Below, in pieces: positions 9,334-16,042 of a DNA stretch of 64,000 bases (position 1 is its first letter; each line of letters opens with the position of its first letter). The notes under the pieces are model-generated. The model saw nothing but the letters and a program-made list of their open reading frames with translations, had not been told where the DNA came from and did no database searches. The stretch spans positions 1 to 64,000 of the forward strand of contig JAYFRF010000007.1 of the NCBI GenBank assembly GCA_034926225.1, given 5' to 3'. The DNA is from JAAZKA01 sp034926225. GTDB lineage: Bacteria > Bacillota > Clostridia > Oscillospirales > QAMX01. The position numbers were made by a program, and so were the translations under genes.

Positions 9334-9550
9334 TGTCTCCTGCACCATTTCGTTAGCGACGGTGAACACCCCTGCGCACGAAAATGAACACCCCTCCGAA
9401 AATGAACACTCCTGCCGATAAATCGTTAGCGCTGGTATGCAAAAGGACGCTACTTCGGAGAAATCAATGACAGCTTGCCACAATGCAGAGAGCGGAAAAT
9501 AAGCGATAAAGTGCTGAAAGTGCCGTGTTTGCAGGCTTTTCGGGCATAAA
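9334..9550. repeat. Prophage/host junction with GAACAC direct repeats
   Basis: No gene is seen here. Three tandem copies of a unit like GAAAATGAACACCCCT(C/G)C begin near 9363, 9381 and 9399, the first lacking the leading A-rich part. The array is bracketed by two copies of CGTTAGCG at 9351-9358 and 9424-9431. Repeated AATGAACACC blocks resemble the multiple terminal repeats of IS21-family ends, so this may be a solo end left by such an element. No transposase remains. The prophage attachment core should lie in or near this stretch but cannot be placed without the other end. Confidence 0.4.
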
Positions 9551-9599
9551 ATAAGAACGCTAATGTTGACACTTACCGTATCAATATTAGCGTTCTTAT
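9551..9599 (-). terminator. ssrA terminator
   Basis: A long stem, AAGAACGCTAATGTTGA against TCAATATTAGCGTTCTT with one mismatch position, sits directly downstream of the tmRNA 3' end. On the minus strand it is followed by ATTTTAT. Confidence 0.8.
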
Positions 9600-9600
9600 A

Positions 9601-9989
9601 TGGTGGAGGCGGGGAGAGTTGAACTCCCGTCCGAAAACAATTCCATACGTACTTCTCCGGGCGCAGGCGATCATTTAAATTTCCCTTTACAATAGCACCG
9701 GTCGTCAGGCTCTATGCTCAGGTAGCTTCATGATGCATGACGCGCTCAAAGCTTTACGCGTTCACGTTCGCGACTAAGGTCACGCCCTAAGGGCTGACGG
9801 AGTATATAGTCCGTCAGACTACCTATAAAACCAGGCTCGTCGCCCTTCCTGGTCGGACGGCTGCGTTAGTTACGCAGCGAGAGGTTCTGAATAGTTGTTG
9901 TTTAATTTATAATTGCACGTTTTTGAGAGGTCGTACGCCTCTGCCCGCTATACGTATCTCGTCGTCCCCGTCGAAACCGGTACGCCCCC
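9601..9989 (-). ncRNA. ssrA: Transfer-messenger RNA (tmRNA)
   Basis: This RNA rescues stalled ribosomes with SmpB and tags nascent proteins for proteolysis. The 5' end GGGGGCG pairs with CGCCTCC at the 3' end, followed by A and an encoded CCA, giving the tRNA-like acceptor stem. GTACCGGTTTCGACGGGGAC at the 5' end and GGACGGGAGTTCAACTCTCC at the 3' end are hallmark tmRNA sequences. The tag frame ends ...NNNYSEPLAA followed by TAA, just before a pseudoknot-rich segment. The resume codon is uncertain: GCA near the expected place is out of frame with this tag. Confidence 0.95.
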
Positions 9990-10001
9990 AGATACATATT
10001 T

Positions 10002-10031
10002 AGTATACCACAGTGAAATTCCTTTTGTCAA
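10002..10031 (-). promoter_or_regulatory. ssrA promoter
   Basis: The minus strand reads TTGACA, an 18-base spacer and TATACT, ending 12 bases before the tmRNA 5' end. This is a near-consensus sigma-A promoter suited to a stable RNA. Confidence 0.85.
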
Positions 10032-10121
10032 GGTATTTCTGTCGACAAGTATTGCCTGGGTGAACCACAGCTACCGTTTTGGCCGGTTCTTTCCAGCGGC
10101 AGCAGATTTTATATACGAGGC

Positions 10122-10922
10122 CTAATTGCTTGCTTGTAAATCCTTTTTCTTGAATACCAAAAAGGTTACAACCGCAAAAATAATACTCAGAACAAACGAA
10201 AGGACTATAAAAGTCGGATTTGATTTTTGATCTAAAATTTCTGCCGAGGTAAAATACCGGAGTGGTGTAAAAAGTCTCAGTGCTTCCGCATTTTCAAGCA
10301 TATCGTAAAGTATTCCCAGTATAAACATTGCGACAAAAATCAAGTTTCCGTACAGGAAGCCTTTTTCGGTGTGTTTGATCAGTGCAACAAGCATGGCTGA
10401 CATGAAAAAGAACAGCACACCAACCAGTACAAGCGAAAGATTAAACGACAGAATTACTTCGCTTATGTTCACATCAAGTTGTAATGCTGCGATCGAGGAA
10501 AGTGAAAAGACATAGCTTAAAATGCCAAAGCTTAATAGATAAACAAGTCCGGCACACAGCTTCATGCCAAGCACATGGCTTCTGCTGCATGGTTTTGTAA
10601 ATAGAAACTCATAGGTTTTATCCACCGCTTCTCCGCCCACCGCATTTGCTCCGAGTGAAATGGCGTAGATTGCAATACAGATCAGAGCATAGTACATTAG
10701 AACCGCATAATAGCCGGATAGCTTAGTCACGTTAATATCAACCATCCCCAACATTGCCTTAAGAATTCTTGGAAATGCAGCCAGCATCTGATCAACTGCT
10801 TCACCGCCTTCTTTCAGTCCTGTGTATTTAGTCATACCAGCAAATACAAGTACAAACAAACCGATCGTCCAAAAGATAAACGGTTTTAGATTCGCTTTCA
10901 GCTCATGCTTGAAGATATTCAT
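10122..10922 (-). CDS. ABC-2 type transporter permease
   Basis: A 266-residue membrane protein with six hydrophobic segments: one near residue 20 and five from about 60 to the C-terminus. The amphipathic N-terminus MNIFKHELKANLKPFIFW is nearly repeated in the neighbouring permease (MNIFRFELKKQITSFLIW), so the two are paralogous half-permeases. With the ATPase upstream they would form an exporter, probably for a peptide, antibiotic or lipid; the substrate cannot be read. It is the last gene of a three-gene operon, 14 bases after its paralogue. Confidence 0.85.
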   Translation of the reverse strand: MNIFKHELKANLKPFIFWTIGLFVLVFAGMTKYTGLKEGGEAVDQMLAAFPRILKAMLGMVDINVTKLSGYYAVLMYYALICIAIYAISLGANAVGGEAVDKTYEFLFTKPCSRSHVLGMKLCAGLVYLLSFGILSYVFSLSSIAALQLDVNISEVILSFNLSLVLVGVLFFFMSAMLVALIKHTEKGFLYGNLIFVAMFILGILYDMLENAEALRLFTPLRYFTSAEILDQKSNPTFIVLSFVLSIIFAVVTFLVFKKKDLQASN

Positions 10923-10936
10923 AATTTACACTCCCC

Positions 10937-11719
10937 CTATATCGATTTAGTATCGCTTTTTACAAAGCGAAGGTATGAAAGTACGATGCTCAGAAGGACT
11001 ACGGCAACTCCTGTGACTGCATACTTTAGCTCATACCCGCCGTCTGTAAAAACTTTTATCGGATCAAAATATTTCAGGGGCGCAACAAATCGCAATGATT
11101 CCTCCTCAAGGATGTTTACAAGTGCGGAAAGGATGAATGCACCAAATCCAAACGCTGTCGCTATGCTGGAAACAGAACGAACCTTTTTAACAAAAGTCGC
11201 ATAAAAAATTCCCATCGCGAAGAATACAAGCTGAGTAAACAGTAAGGATAAGCTGGCGAGTAGCATATCTGTACCATTGTTTGCTACGGCAATGATCACC
11301 GCCAGTATGTAGACAACATTGGCTGCGATCAAGACAGAGAGTCCCGAAAGCAGTTTCTCAGCAAATATCGATCCGCGAGAAATCGGCCTTGTCAGCAAAA
11401 AGTCGGAGCATTTTGCACGTTTTTCTCTTGCAAAAGTTGAAACACCGATGGACGTCGCCATAATTGCGCCCATCAAACTGATGTAGCCAAAGCAAAAGCT
11501 GTAGTACCCTCCGAAGTTAAATATACTTTTAACGTCCATACCGAACGCGGCAGCAAACTGAGGCGGAAATCCCTCCATGATTTTCATAATATCCGCTACG
11601 CTCTCCTGAAAAACAGGATAAGCACCGACCATGAGCCCCCACATGACAGCCACAATTGCGACAGTCCAGATCAGGAAGCTTGTGATCTGCTTTTTCAGTT
11701 CAAACCTAAATATGTTCAT
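10937..11719 (-). CDS. ABC-2 type transporter permease
   Basis: A 260-residue six-helix permease. The ATG at 11719 is chosen because GAGGTG lies 4 bases upstream; an in-frame ATG at 11731 overlaps that site. It contains the ABC-2 pattern FAREKRAKCSDFLLTRPISR in the cytoplasmic loop, comparable to GEAVDKTYEFLFTKPCSR in the next permease. It starts 8 bases past the ATPase stop. It forms the heterodimeric membrane part of the exporter with the downstream paralogue. Confidence 0.85.
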   Translation of the reverse strand: MNIFRFELKKQITSFLIWTVAIVAVMWGLMVGAYPVFQESVADIMKIMEGFPPQFAAAFGMDVKSIFNFGGYYSFCFGYISLMGAIMATSIGVSTFAREKRAKCSDFLLTRPISRGSIFAEKLLSGLSVLIAANVVYILAVIIAVANNGTDMLLASLSLLFTQLVFFAMGIFYATFVKKVRSVSSIATAFGFGAFILSALVNILEEESLRFVAPLKYFDPIKVFTDGGYELKYAVTGVAVVLLSIVLSYLRFVKSDTKSI

Positions 11720-11727
11720 ACCGCACC

Positions 11728-12600
11728 TCATACGTAGTAATGCATAAATATTTCTTCCAGACTCGGTTCGGAAATATCTACATTGAGTAAGGTGTTTTGG
11801 TTGATGACTGTAAGCAGTTGATTCAAGTCCCCTTTAAACACAAAGGACACACTGTTGCCGGAAATCTGAACATTAGACGCTCCGCTGATTTCGAATACGG
11901 ACAAGGGTACTTTTGTGGTGAACGAAACCTTTTTATAGGTATTTTCCTGTAGCTCGTTAATCTTCTGCGTGCTGATGATTCTGCCTTCCTTAATGATGGC
12001 AACCCTGTCGCATATGCGCTGCACCTCGCTCAAAATATGGGAGGAAAACAACACGGTAGCGCCGCGCTCGTTTTCCCCTTTGATCAAATCAAAGAAGGTT
12101 TTTTGCATCAACGGATCCAGACCACTGGTCGGTTCGTCAAGGATGATCAGTCTGGGACTATGCAGAAGCCCTTGGATGATACCAACCTTCTTTTTGTTGC
12201 CAAGGCTCATGTCTTCAATCTTTTTGTTAAGTGCCAGATCCAGCGCACCAGCAAGCTCTTTGATCTTCTTGGAGCAATCCTTGCGGTAAAAGCTCGCGGA
12301 ATACTCTAAAAGGTCAATGGCCTTCATGTTGTCATAATAGAAAATCTCGCTTGGAAGATATCCCACATCCTTCAATATTTCTACCCGACATTCGTGGCAG
12401 TCAAGGCCAAAGATTTTCGCTTCGCCGCTGGTTTTGTAAATCAAAGAGAGTAGTGTGCGGATGGTGGTTGATTTACCGGCACCATTTGGGCCGATGAAGC
12501 CGAAGATCTCGCCCTCATTCACGGTCAGGTCAACATCGATAATTCCCCGCGATTTACCGTAGCTTTTTGTCAGCTTCTTAGTTTCAATCACTGCGCTCAT
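11728..12600 (-). CDS. ABC transporter ATP-binding protein (exporter)
   Basis: A 290-residue ATPase with Walker A GPNGAGKST, Q-loop region GYLPSEIFYYD, signature SLGNKKKVG (a relaxed form of LSGGQ), Walker B LIILDEPTSGLD and a switch His in SSHILSEV. The C-terminal ~70 residues form the small domain seen in bacitracin- and lantibiotic-type exporters (EISEPSLEEIFMHYY). It is the first gene of the operon, so ATPase and two permeases are made together. The promoter upstream carries an inverted repeat, hinting at control by a repressor not encoded here. Confidence 0.88.
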   Translation of the reverse strand: MSAVIETKKLTKSYGKSRGIIDVDLTVNEGEIFGFIGPNGAGKSTTIRTLLSLIYKTSGEAKIFGLDCHECRVEILKDVGYLPSEIFYYDNMKAIDLLEYSASFYRKDCSKKIKELAGALDLALNKKIEDMSLGNKKKVGIIQGLLHSPRLIILDEPTSGLDPLMQKTFFDLIKGENERGATVLFSSHILSEVQRICDRVAIIKEGRIISTQKINELQENTYKKVSFTTKVPLSVFEISGASNVQISGNSVSFVFKGDLNQLLTVINQNTLLNVDISEPSLEEIFMHYYV

Positions 12601-12876
12601 TTCTAATATTCCTCCTTATGAAAGTTATATTTCATCATTCCTAAGAGCTTTTCCTAAATACATACTTCTCTTATGTTGGCCAATTCAATTTATAAACAGT
12701 ATAGCACGTTATACCGATCCGGTCAATATATTTGCAGCAGCGTTTTTATAAAATCGCATATTAGAATGACCGTCATTGCTGTATTTATAAACAAACAACG
12801 GCAGACATGCGATTACTTTCGCCAAGATGCGCTCGCAAGAATATAAAGCGGGCTTTAAATATCATCGCTCTCCTTA
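12601..12876. other. Intergenic region upstream of exporter operon
   Basis: No open frame here resembles a known protein. It holds the minus-strand promoter of the exporter (separate entry). An AT-rich stretch (about 12740-12860) with scattered TTTATAAA blocks shows no recognisable RNA or gene. Confidence 0.5.
12698..12726 (-). promoter_or_regulatory. Promoter of ABC-2 exporter with palindromic operator
   Basis: The minus strand has TTGACC, a 17-base spacer and TATACT. A perfect inverted repeat GTATA-N6-TATAC (12699-12714) covers the -10 and part of the spacer, where a repressor would block polymerase. GntR/YtrA-type regulators commonly act on such exporters, but none lies adjacent. Confidence 0.6.
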
Positions 12877-12905
12877 TTGACATCTGAGCCGTTTTGTGGT
12901 AAAAT
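12877..12905 (+). promoter_or_regulatory. Promoter of EamA transporter gene
   Basis: TTGACA, a 17-base spacer and TAAAAT form a near-consensus sigma-A promoter. The expected transcript start near 12912 leaves a leader of only about 70 bases, filled by the hairpin described separately. Confidence 0.8.
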
Positions 12906-12907
12906 AT

Positions 12908-12972
12908 CACCATCAAAATGGGTGAGCACCTACCGGGAATCAGGCTATTAGCTTGATTCCCGGTAGTTTTTG
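12908..12972 (+). promoter_or_regulatory. Leader attenuator, candidate guanidine-IV-like riboswitch
   Basis: A 13-base perfect stem (CTACCGGGAATCA, 12930-12942, with TGATTCCCGGTAG, 12954-12966) is followed directly by TTTTT and then the gene's ribosome binding site GGAGG. A full terminator inside the leader implies regulated read-through. Upstream, CACC (12908), GGTG (12921) and CACC (12927) offer alternative short pairings. A very short two-hairpin leader before a small drug/metabolite transporter fits what I recall of the guanidine-IV (mepA) class. That identity is a guess; the attenuator itself is seen. Confidence 0.5.
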
Positions 12973-12980
12973 GAGGTATT

Positions 12981-13406
12981 ATGTTGTTTTATATTTGGCC
13001 GATTGCTCTTGTTGTTGCATCGAATATCATTTACCAGATCAGCGCAAAGTCTGTTCCGAATGACATGAATCCGTTGGCCTCTTTGACGATAACTTATTTC
13101 GTTGGAACAATTATATGTGTTATTTTGTATTATACGCTCAACAAGGATGCTAATCTACTCAAAGAATACGCACATACGAACTGGGCACCGTTTGCCTTAG
13201 GCGTTGTTGTTGTAGGTCTAGAAGTCGGATTCATCTATGCATACAAAGCAGGATGGGCAGTCAGTGAAGCTTCCATTATGCAGAGCTCATTCCTTGCGGT
13301 TGCATTAATATTCGTTGGTTATTTGCTTTATAACGAAGCCATTACCTTGAATAAAATAATCGGTATTCTGATTTGCCTTGTCGGTTTGTATATTATAAAT
13401 AAATAA
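12981..13406 (+). CDS. Half-size EamA/DMT family transporter
   Basis: A 141-residue protein with four transmembrane segments (about 3-20, 32-52, 68-90 and 98-138), half the size of a classical ten-helix EamA protein and likely a dimer. The last helix pair (LNKIIGILICLVGLYIIN) is typical of EamA/SMR proteins. It lies alone behind a strong promoter and an in-leader terminator, so expression is probably switched by a ligand or stress. Small transporters of this superfamily export guanidinium, cations or metabolites; the substrate is not readable from sequence. Confidence 0.8.
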   Translation: MLFYIWPIALVVASNIIYQISAKSVPNDMNPLASLTITYFVGTIICVILYYTLNKDANLLKEYAHTNWAPFALGVVVVGLEVGFIYAYKAGWAVSEASIMQSSFLAVALIFVGYLLYNEAITLNKIIGILICLVGLYIINK

Positions 13407-13460
13407 TCAGCATAACTTCAACCCGCGCGTATCATACACGCTCCTCCACAGGTATGAAGA

Positions 13461-13492
13461 AACACCTGTTCAGAGATGAACAGGTGTTTCTT
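13461..13492. terminator. Bidirectional hairpin terminator
   Basis: AACACCTGTTCA and TGAACAGGTGTT form a perfect 12-base stem around GAGA. It lies between the convergent EamA gene and the 52-residue minus-strand gene, and the minus-strand copy runs into TTTCTTC. Confidence 0.7.
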
Positions 13493-13495
13493 CAC

Positions 13496-13654
13496 TTATT
13501 TCTGAACGGGATTTGCGCTCTCTTTGCCGCTTTTCGCCTTGCCTTGAATCTCCGGTACAGGAGGCAACTCGTTTTTCGGAATATGAAGTTTGTGGTTGCT
13601 CTCCGTCCCGTGCGGCTCCTTAGGATCGGGTCTGCGCATACCGGCTTTTGCCAT
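13496..13654 (-). CDS. Conserved small clostridial protein (52 residues)
   Basis: A short gene with GAGGTG 6 bases before the ATG at 13654; a further ATG at 13660 abuts the binding site and is less likely. The product (MAKAGMRRPDPKEPHGTESN...) is polar, rich in Pro, Lys and Asn, has no cysteine and is probably unstructured. I recall near-identical small proteins in many Clostridia, always uncharacterised. A terminator follows its stop. Function is unknown; the size and composition are compatible with a spore or nucleic-acid associated protein but do not show it. Confidence 0.7.
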   Translation of the reverse strand: MAKAGMRRPDPKEPHGTESNHKLHIPKNELPPVPEIQGKAKSGKESANPVQK

Positions 13655-13760
13655 AGCCATCACCTCAACAATAGTGTTCCATCAACCGCTAGAATTATAC
13701 TTTAATCCAACGATCTCCCCTTTTGACTGTGGTGCGAGAGTGACCGGATTTACACGCTCT

Positions 13761-13976
13761 CTAACCCTGAATCCTTTTAGGCCAATAGCATATGCCTACA
13801 TCCAGTGCGCGAGGCTTATCCAGATGAAAATCAGCGCAGCGGCAGTACCAACACTGCTTGAGTCCATTCGGTGCGCCCTCTCTTGCTTCAAAGACCGGGC
13901 AGTATTGCAGGGGCCAAACATTACCCTCTGCATTGGGGGCTTTCAGCGGCGCATCCTCACGCCTGCGCTTTTCCAT
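13761..13976 (-). CDS. Small cysteine-containing conserved protein
   Basis: A 71-residue protein with AAGGAG 10 bases upstream of its ATG. Five cysteines occur (YCPVF, QCWYCRCADFH and GICYWPK), with a His in the second cluster, so a small metal site is plausible. The motif GLKQCWYCRCADFHLDKP looks family-specific. It is not overlapped by any better gene. It sits between the 52-residue gene and the decayed two-component pair. No function is known to me. Confidence 0.65.
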   Translation of the reverse strand: MEKRRREDAPLKAPNAEGNVWPLQYCPVFEAREGAPNGLKQCWYCRCADFHLDKPRALDVGICYWPKRIQG

Positions 13977-14063
13977 TTCATCACGCTCCTTCAGGCGAAA
14001 ATGCAGTGATATTTCTGCGAATACTTCAACTTGCCGCTTATTTTAAATTTACATTCTTTAATT

Positions 14064-14405
14064 TCAATTGTACCTTGAGCCGATAAAGCTGAGGATTATG
14101 ACGGTGTCGCTGATGTTCTGTACGGTAAGATAGGAAAACAGCCACTGCATAAAAGAATCTTTGAACAGCGGCCGCACAGCGAAACACAGCACCGCGAACA
14201 GAACAATGTCAAGTTTAGAAAGCAAGGTTAAATTTCCACTGAGATAGCAAAAAATCGCCGTGCCTAAATCGGCAGCCAGTATACCAAACATGGTCAGCCG
14301 CGTTATCTTTTTGGAGTATTTAGGCTGCAAAAGCGTCATCATCAGAAGGACATTAGCGGTGGTAGAGATCGCCGCCCGCAATAAGTCTGGAAGAAGTTCA
14401 ATCAT
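14064..14405 (-). pseudogene. Truncated agr-type sensor histidine kinase (N-terminal membrane part)
   Basis: A 113-residue remnant with four hydrophobic segments. It begins at ATG 14405, overlapping the response regulator stop by 4 bases as in agr/LytS-type operons. AgrC-like kinases have about 430 residues; here the frame stops right after the membrane region, and the HisKA/GHKL catalytic part is absent from the sequence that follows. The kinase can therefore not signal. Together with the frameshifted regulator this is a decayed two-component system. Confidence 0.65.
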
Positions 14406-15137
14406 TGCTGCCCATCCTTTGCCATCAGGTAGTCCATATAGGCGTCTCGCACCGCAGGATATTGCTTTGCCGCAATGGGAACGAGTATACCGCCGCATAG
14501 CGTGAAACTGTCCTTGGCGAAGCGCTCCACCCACCGCATATTGACCACATACGAGATGTGGCATTGCAGAAAACGCCTGTCCTTCAAGATAGGGGAAATA
14601 TATTCCGAGTAATTCACCCGAATGGTGCGGCTGAGCACTTCCTCGCCGTTTGTCAAGTTGAAATTGACAGCATGGCTGCGGTATTCACAGCAAGCGATGT
14701 CCGACAGCTTAATTACTCGCAAACTATCAGCGGTTTTTACGGTTAACGTTTGCTCTTCAGCAAGGTCTGCTTTGGAGATGGCGAGGGTCAGCGTATCAAA
14801 TAGCTGTTGCTTTTCGATTGGTTTAATGAGATAATTGATAGGGCTTGCAACGTATGCCCGCAAGGCAAATTGCGGTTCTGTAGTGGCGTAGATGATCTGC
14901 GCTTCACGGTCAAAGCGGCGTATTTCTTTACCAAGCTCCAATCCGTTCACCATAGGCATGACGATGTCCAGTATGTAAAGATGAAAGTTTTGTTCCAATG
15001 GCGGTCAACAGCACGTCCGGGTGGGAATATTTCGTCACTTCAGCGTCAAGACTGTTGTCGGATATGTATTGATTTGTCAGCGAGACAAGACTTTGCAGTT
15101 CGTCCGACATATCGTCGCAGACGGCGATGCGGAGCAT
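14402..15137 (-). pseudogene. LytTR response regulator broken by a frameshift
   Basis: The gene starts at ATG 15137 behind GGAGGTG. The receiver domain begins normally (MLRIAVCDDMSDELQSL), then the frame is lost within about 14993-15002. One extra base in the ATTGGAACAA stretch restores reading as EQNFHLYILDIVMPMVNG, which carries the phospho-acceptor Asp. The rest is intact: receiver end, then a LytTR DNA-binding domain (about 130-235) with FLQCHISYVVNM. A natural frameshift mutation or an assembly error are both possible. The neighbouring truncated kinase favours true decay. Confidence 0.75.
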
Positions 15138-15146
15138 GTCGGTCAC

Positions 15147-15516
15147 CTCCGTTTTTACTATAATCTCCTCGAAAACTCAAGTAACCCTACAAACAAAGCG
15201 TTAGTAGAGTCGCACTTTTATGAGTCTACATTTACAGGGTTTTCTGTACACGCAGTTTATATCCTTGAAATTAATACTACCATCTTAACGAGGAACGATA
15301 GCATCAGATTGATGTCGGGTATGTGTTTTGCTGATTTTCCGTGCAAAGGAATATGCGATAATTTGTTTTAGAGACTCTATCCGTATGTGTAAAACATGTC
15401 AACTACATTATTATACTTACGTCGTTTCGAGGATTTCATTATTATCCGGAGGCACTTTTTAAGTATGTTTCGTTGAAGATTGTCGGGTAATTGGGGCGTG
15501 AGCGGAATGCGGGCAT
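15147..15516. other. Intergenic region without recognised genes
   Basis: About 370 bases between the decayed regulator and the tRNA terminator. It is AT-rich, with only short frames. No autoinducer-peptide gene that would match the agr-like pair could be recognised. Confidence 0.5.
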
Positions 15517-15553
15517 GAAAAAGTCCCTGAAAACCCAGAGCTTTCAGGGACTT
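15517..15553 (-). terminator. tRNA-Ser terminator
   Basis: AAGTCCCTGAAA and TTTCAGGGACTT form a perfect 12-base stem just past the tRNA 3' end. On the minus strand TTTTTCATG follows. Confidence 0.85.
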
Positions 15554-15554
15554 G

Positions 15555-15643
15555 TGGCGGAAGCGGTGGGATTCGAACCCACGAGCCCTTGCGGGCTACC
15601 TGATTTCGAGTCAGGGCCGTTATGACCACTTCGATACGCTTCC
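15555..15643 (-). tRNA. tRNA-Ser, anticodon CGA
   Basis: Acceptor stem GGAAGCG/CGCTTCC with encoded GCCA. Anticodon stem CCTGA/TCAGG encloses CTCGAAA, giving anticodon CGA. A long variable arm (TAGCCCGCAAGGGCTC) and the T-arm GTGGGTTCGAATCCCAC mark a class II serine tRNA. A single-gene transcript is likely, with its own promoter and terminator. Confidence 0.95.
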
Positions 15644-15687
15644 ATATTAATTTATTGCATAATCAGCGGCTCTCTATTCATAATCAC

Positions 15688-15732
15688 ATGATTTCGAGTC
15701 AGCCCCGTTATGACCGTTTCGATACCTCTTTA
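15688..15732 (-). pseudogene. Partial tRNA-Ser copy (5' half)
   Basis: About 45 bases match the D-arm and anticodon arm of the adjacent tRNA-Ser: GTATCGAA, GGTCATAACGG and CTGACTCGAAATCA are shared, while the acceptor and anticodon stems are mismatched. It lies between the promoter and the intact tRNA, so it would be transcribed in the precursor's 5' leader. It may be a duplication scar or the trace of a mobile element that used this tRNA as target. Confidence 0.7.
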
Positions 15733-15768
15733 TATCTGCATAACCAGACTCCAAAAAAGTACTTTTTC

Positions 15769-15797
15769 ATTATATCACATTTATTCAGATTTGTCAA
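15769..15797 (-). promoter_or_regulatory. tRNA-Ser promoter
   Basis: TTGACA, a 17-base spacer and TATAAT on the minus strand, a perfect sigma-A consensus, placed upstream of both the partial and the intact tRNA. Confidence 0.88.
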
Positions 15798-16042
15798 CAC
15801 AACGTGAGCAGAAAATAATCTTGAACTTGCTGAATAAATGAAGGATGCCCTAAACGAAAAGCTGAGGATAGTTGCAGATCATCTACCTTAAAAACCGGAG
15901 ATCGCGATTAGATGCTTCGTGGTTTTTTTCGCTTAGCCATCAATCGCTTTCTTGTGCTTGAATAGCTTTAACAGCGGCCGCAAATAATAGTAGTATGCGG
16001 ATTCACACAATTGGATTCACAGAGAATGATATTGGCGGTGAT

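Noticed and set aside
9351..9431. Tandem repeats considered as a CRISPR array
   Set aside because: Three short, imperfect units with no distinct spacers and no cas genes.
13454..13705. Plus-strand frame of 83 codons
   Set aside because: It overlaps a terminator and the better supported minus-strand 52-residue gene with a proper ribosome binding site.
15320..15371. Short plus-strand peptide with two cysteines near the decayed agr-like genes, considered as an autoinducer or bacteriocin
   Set aside because: No leader, processing motif, AgrB partner or good ribosome binding site.
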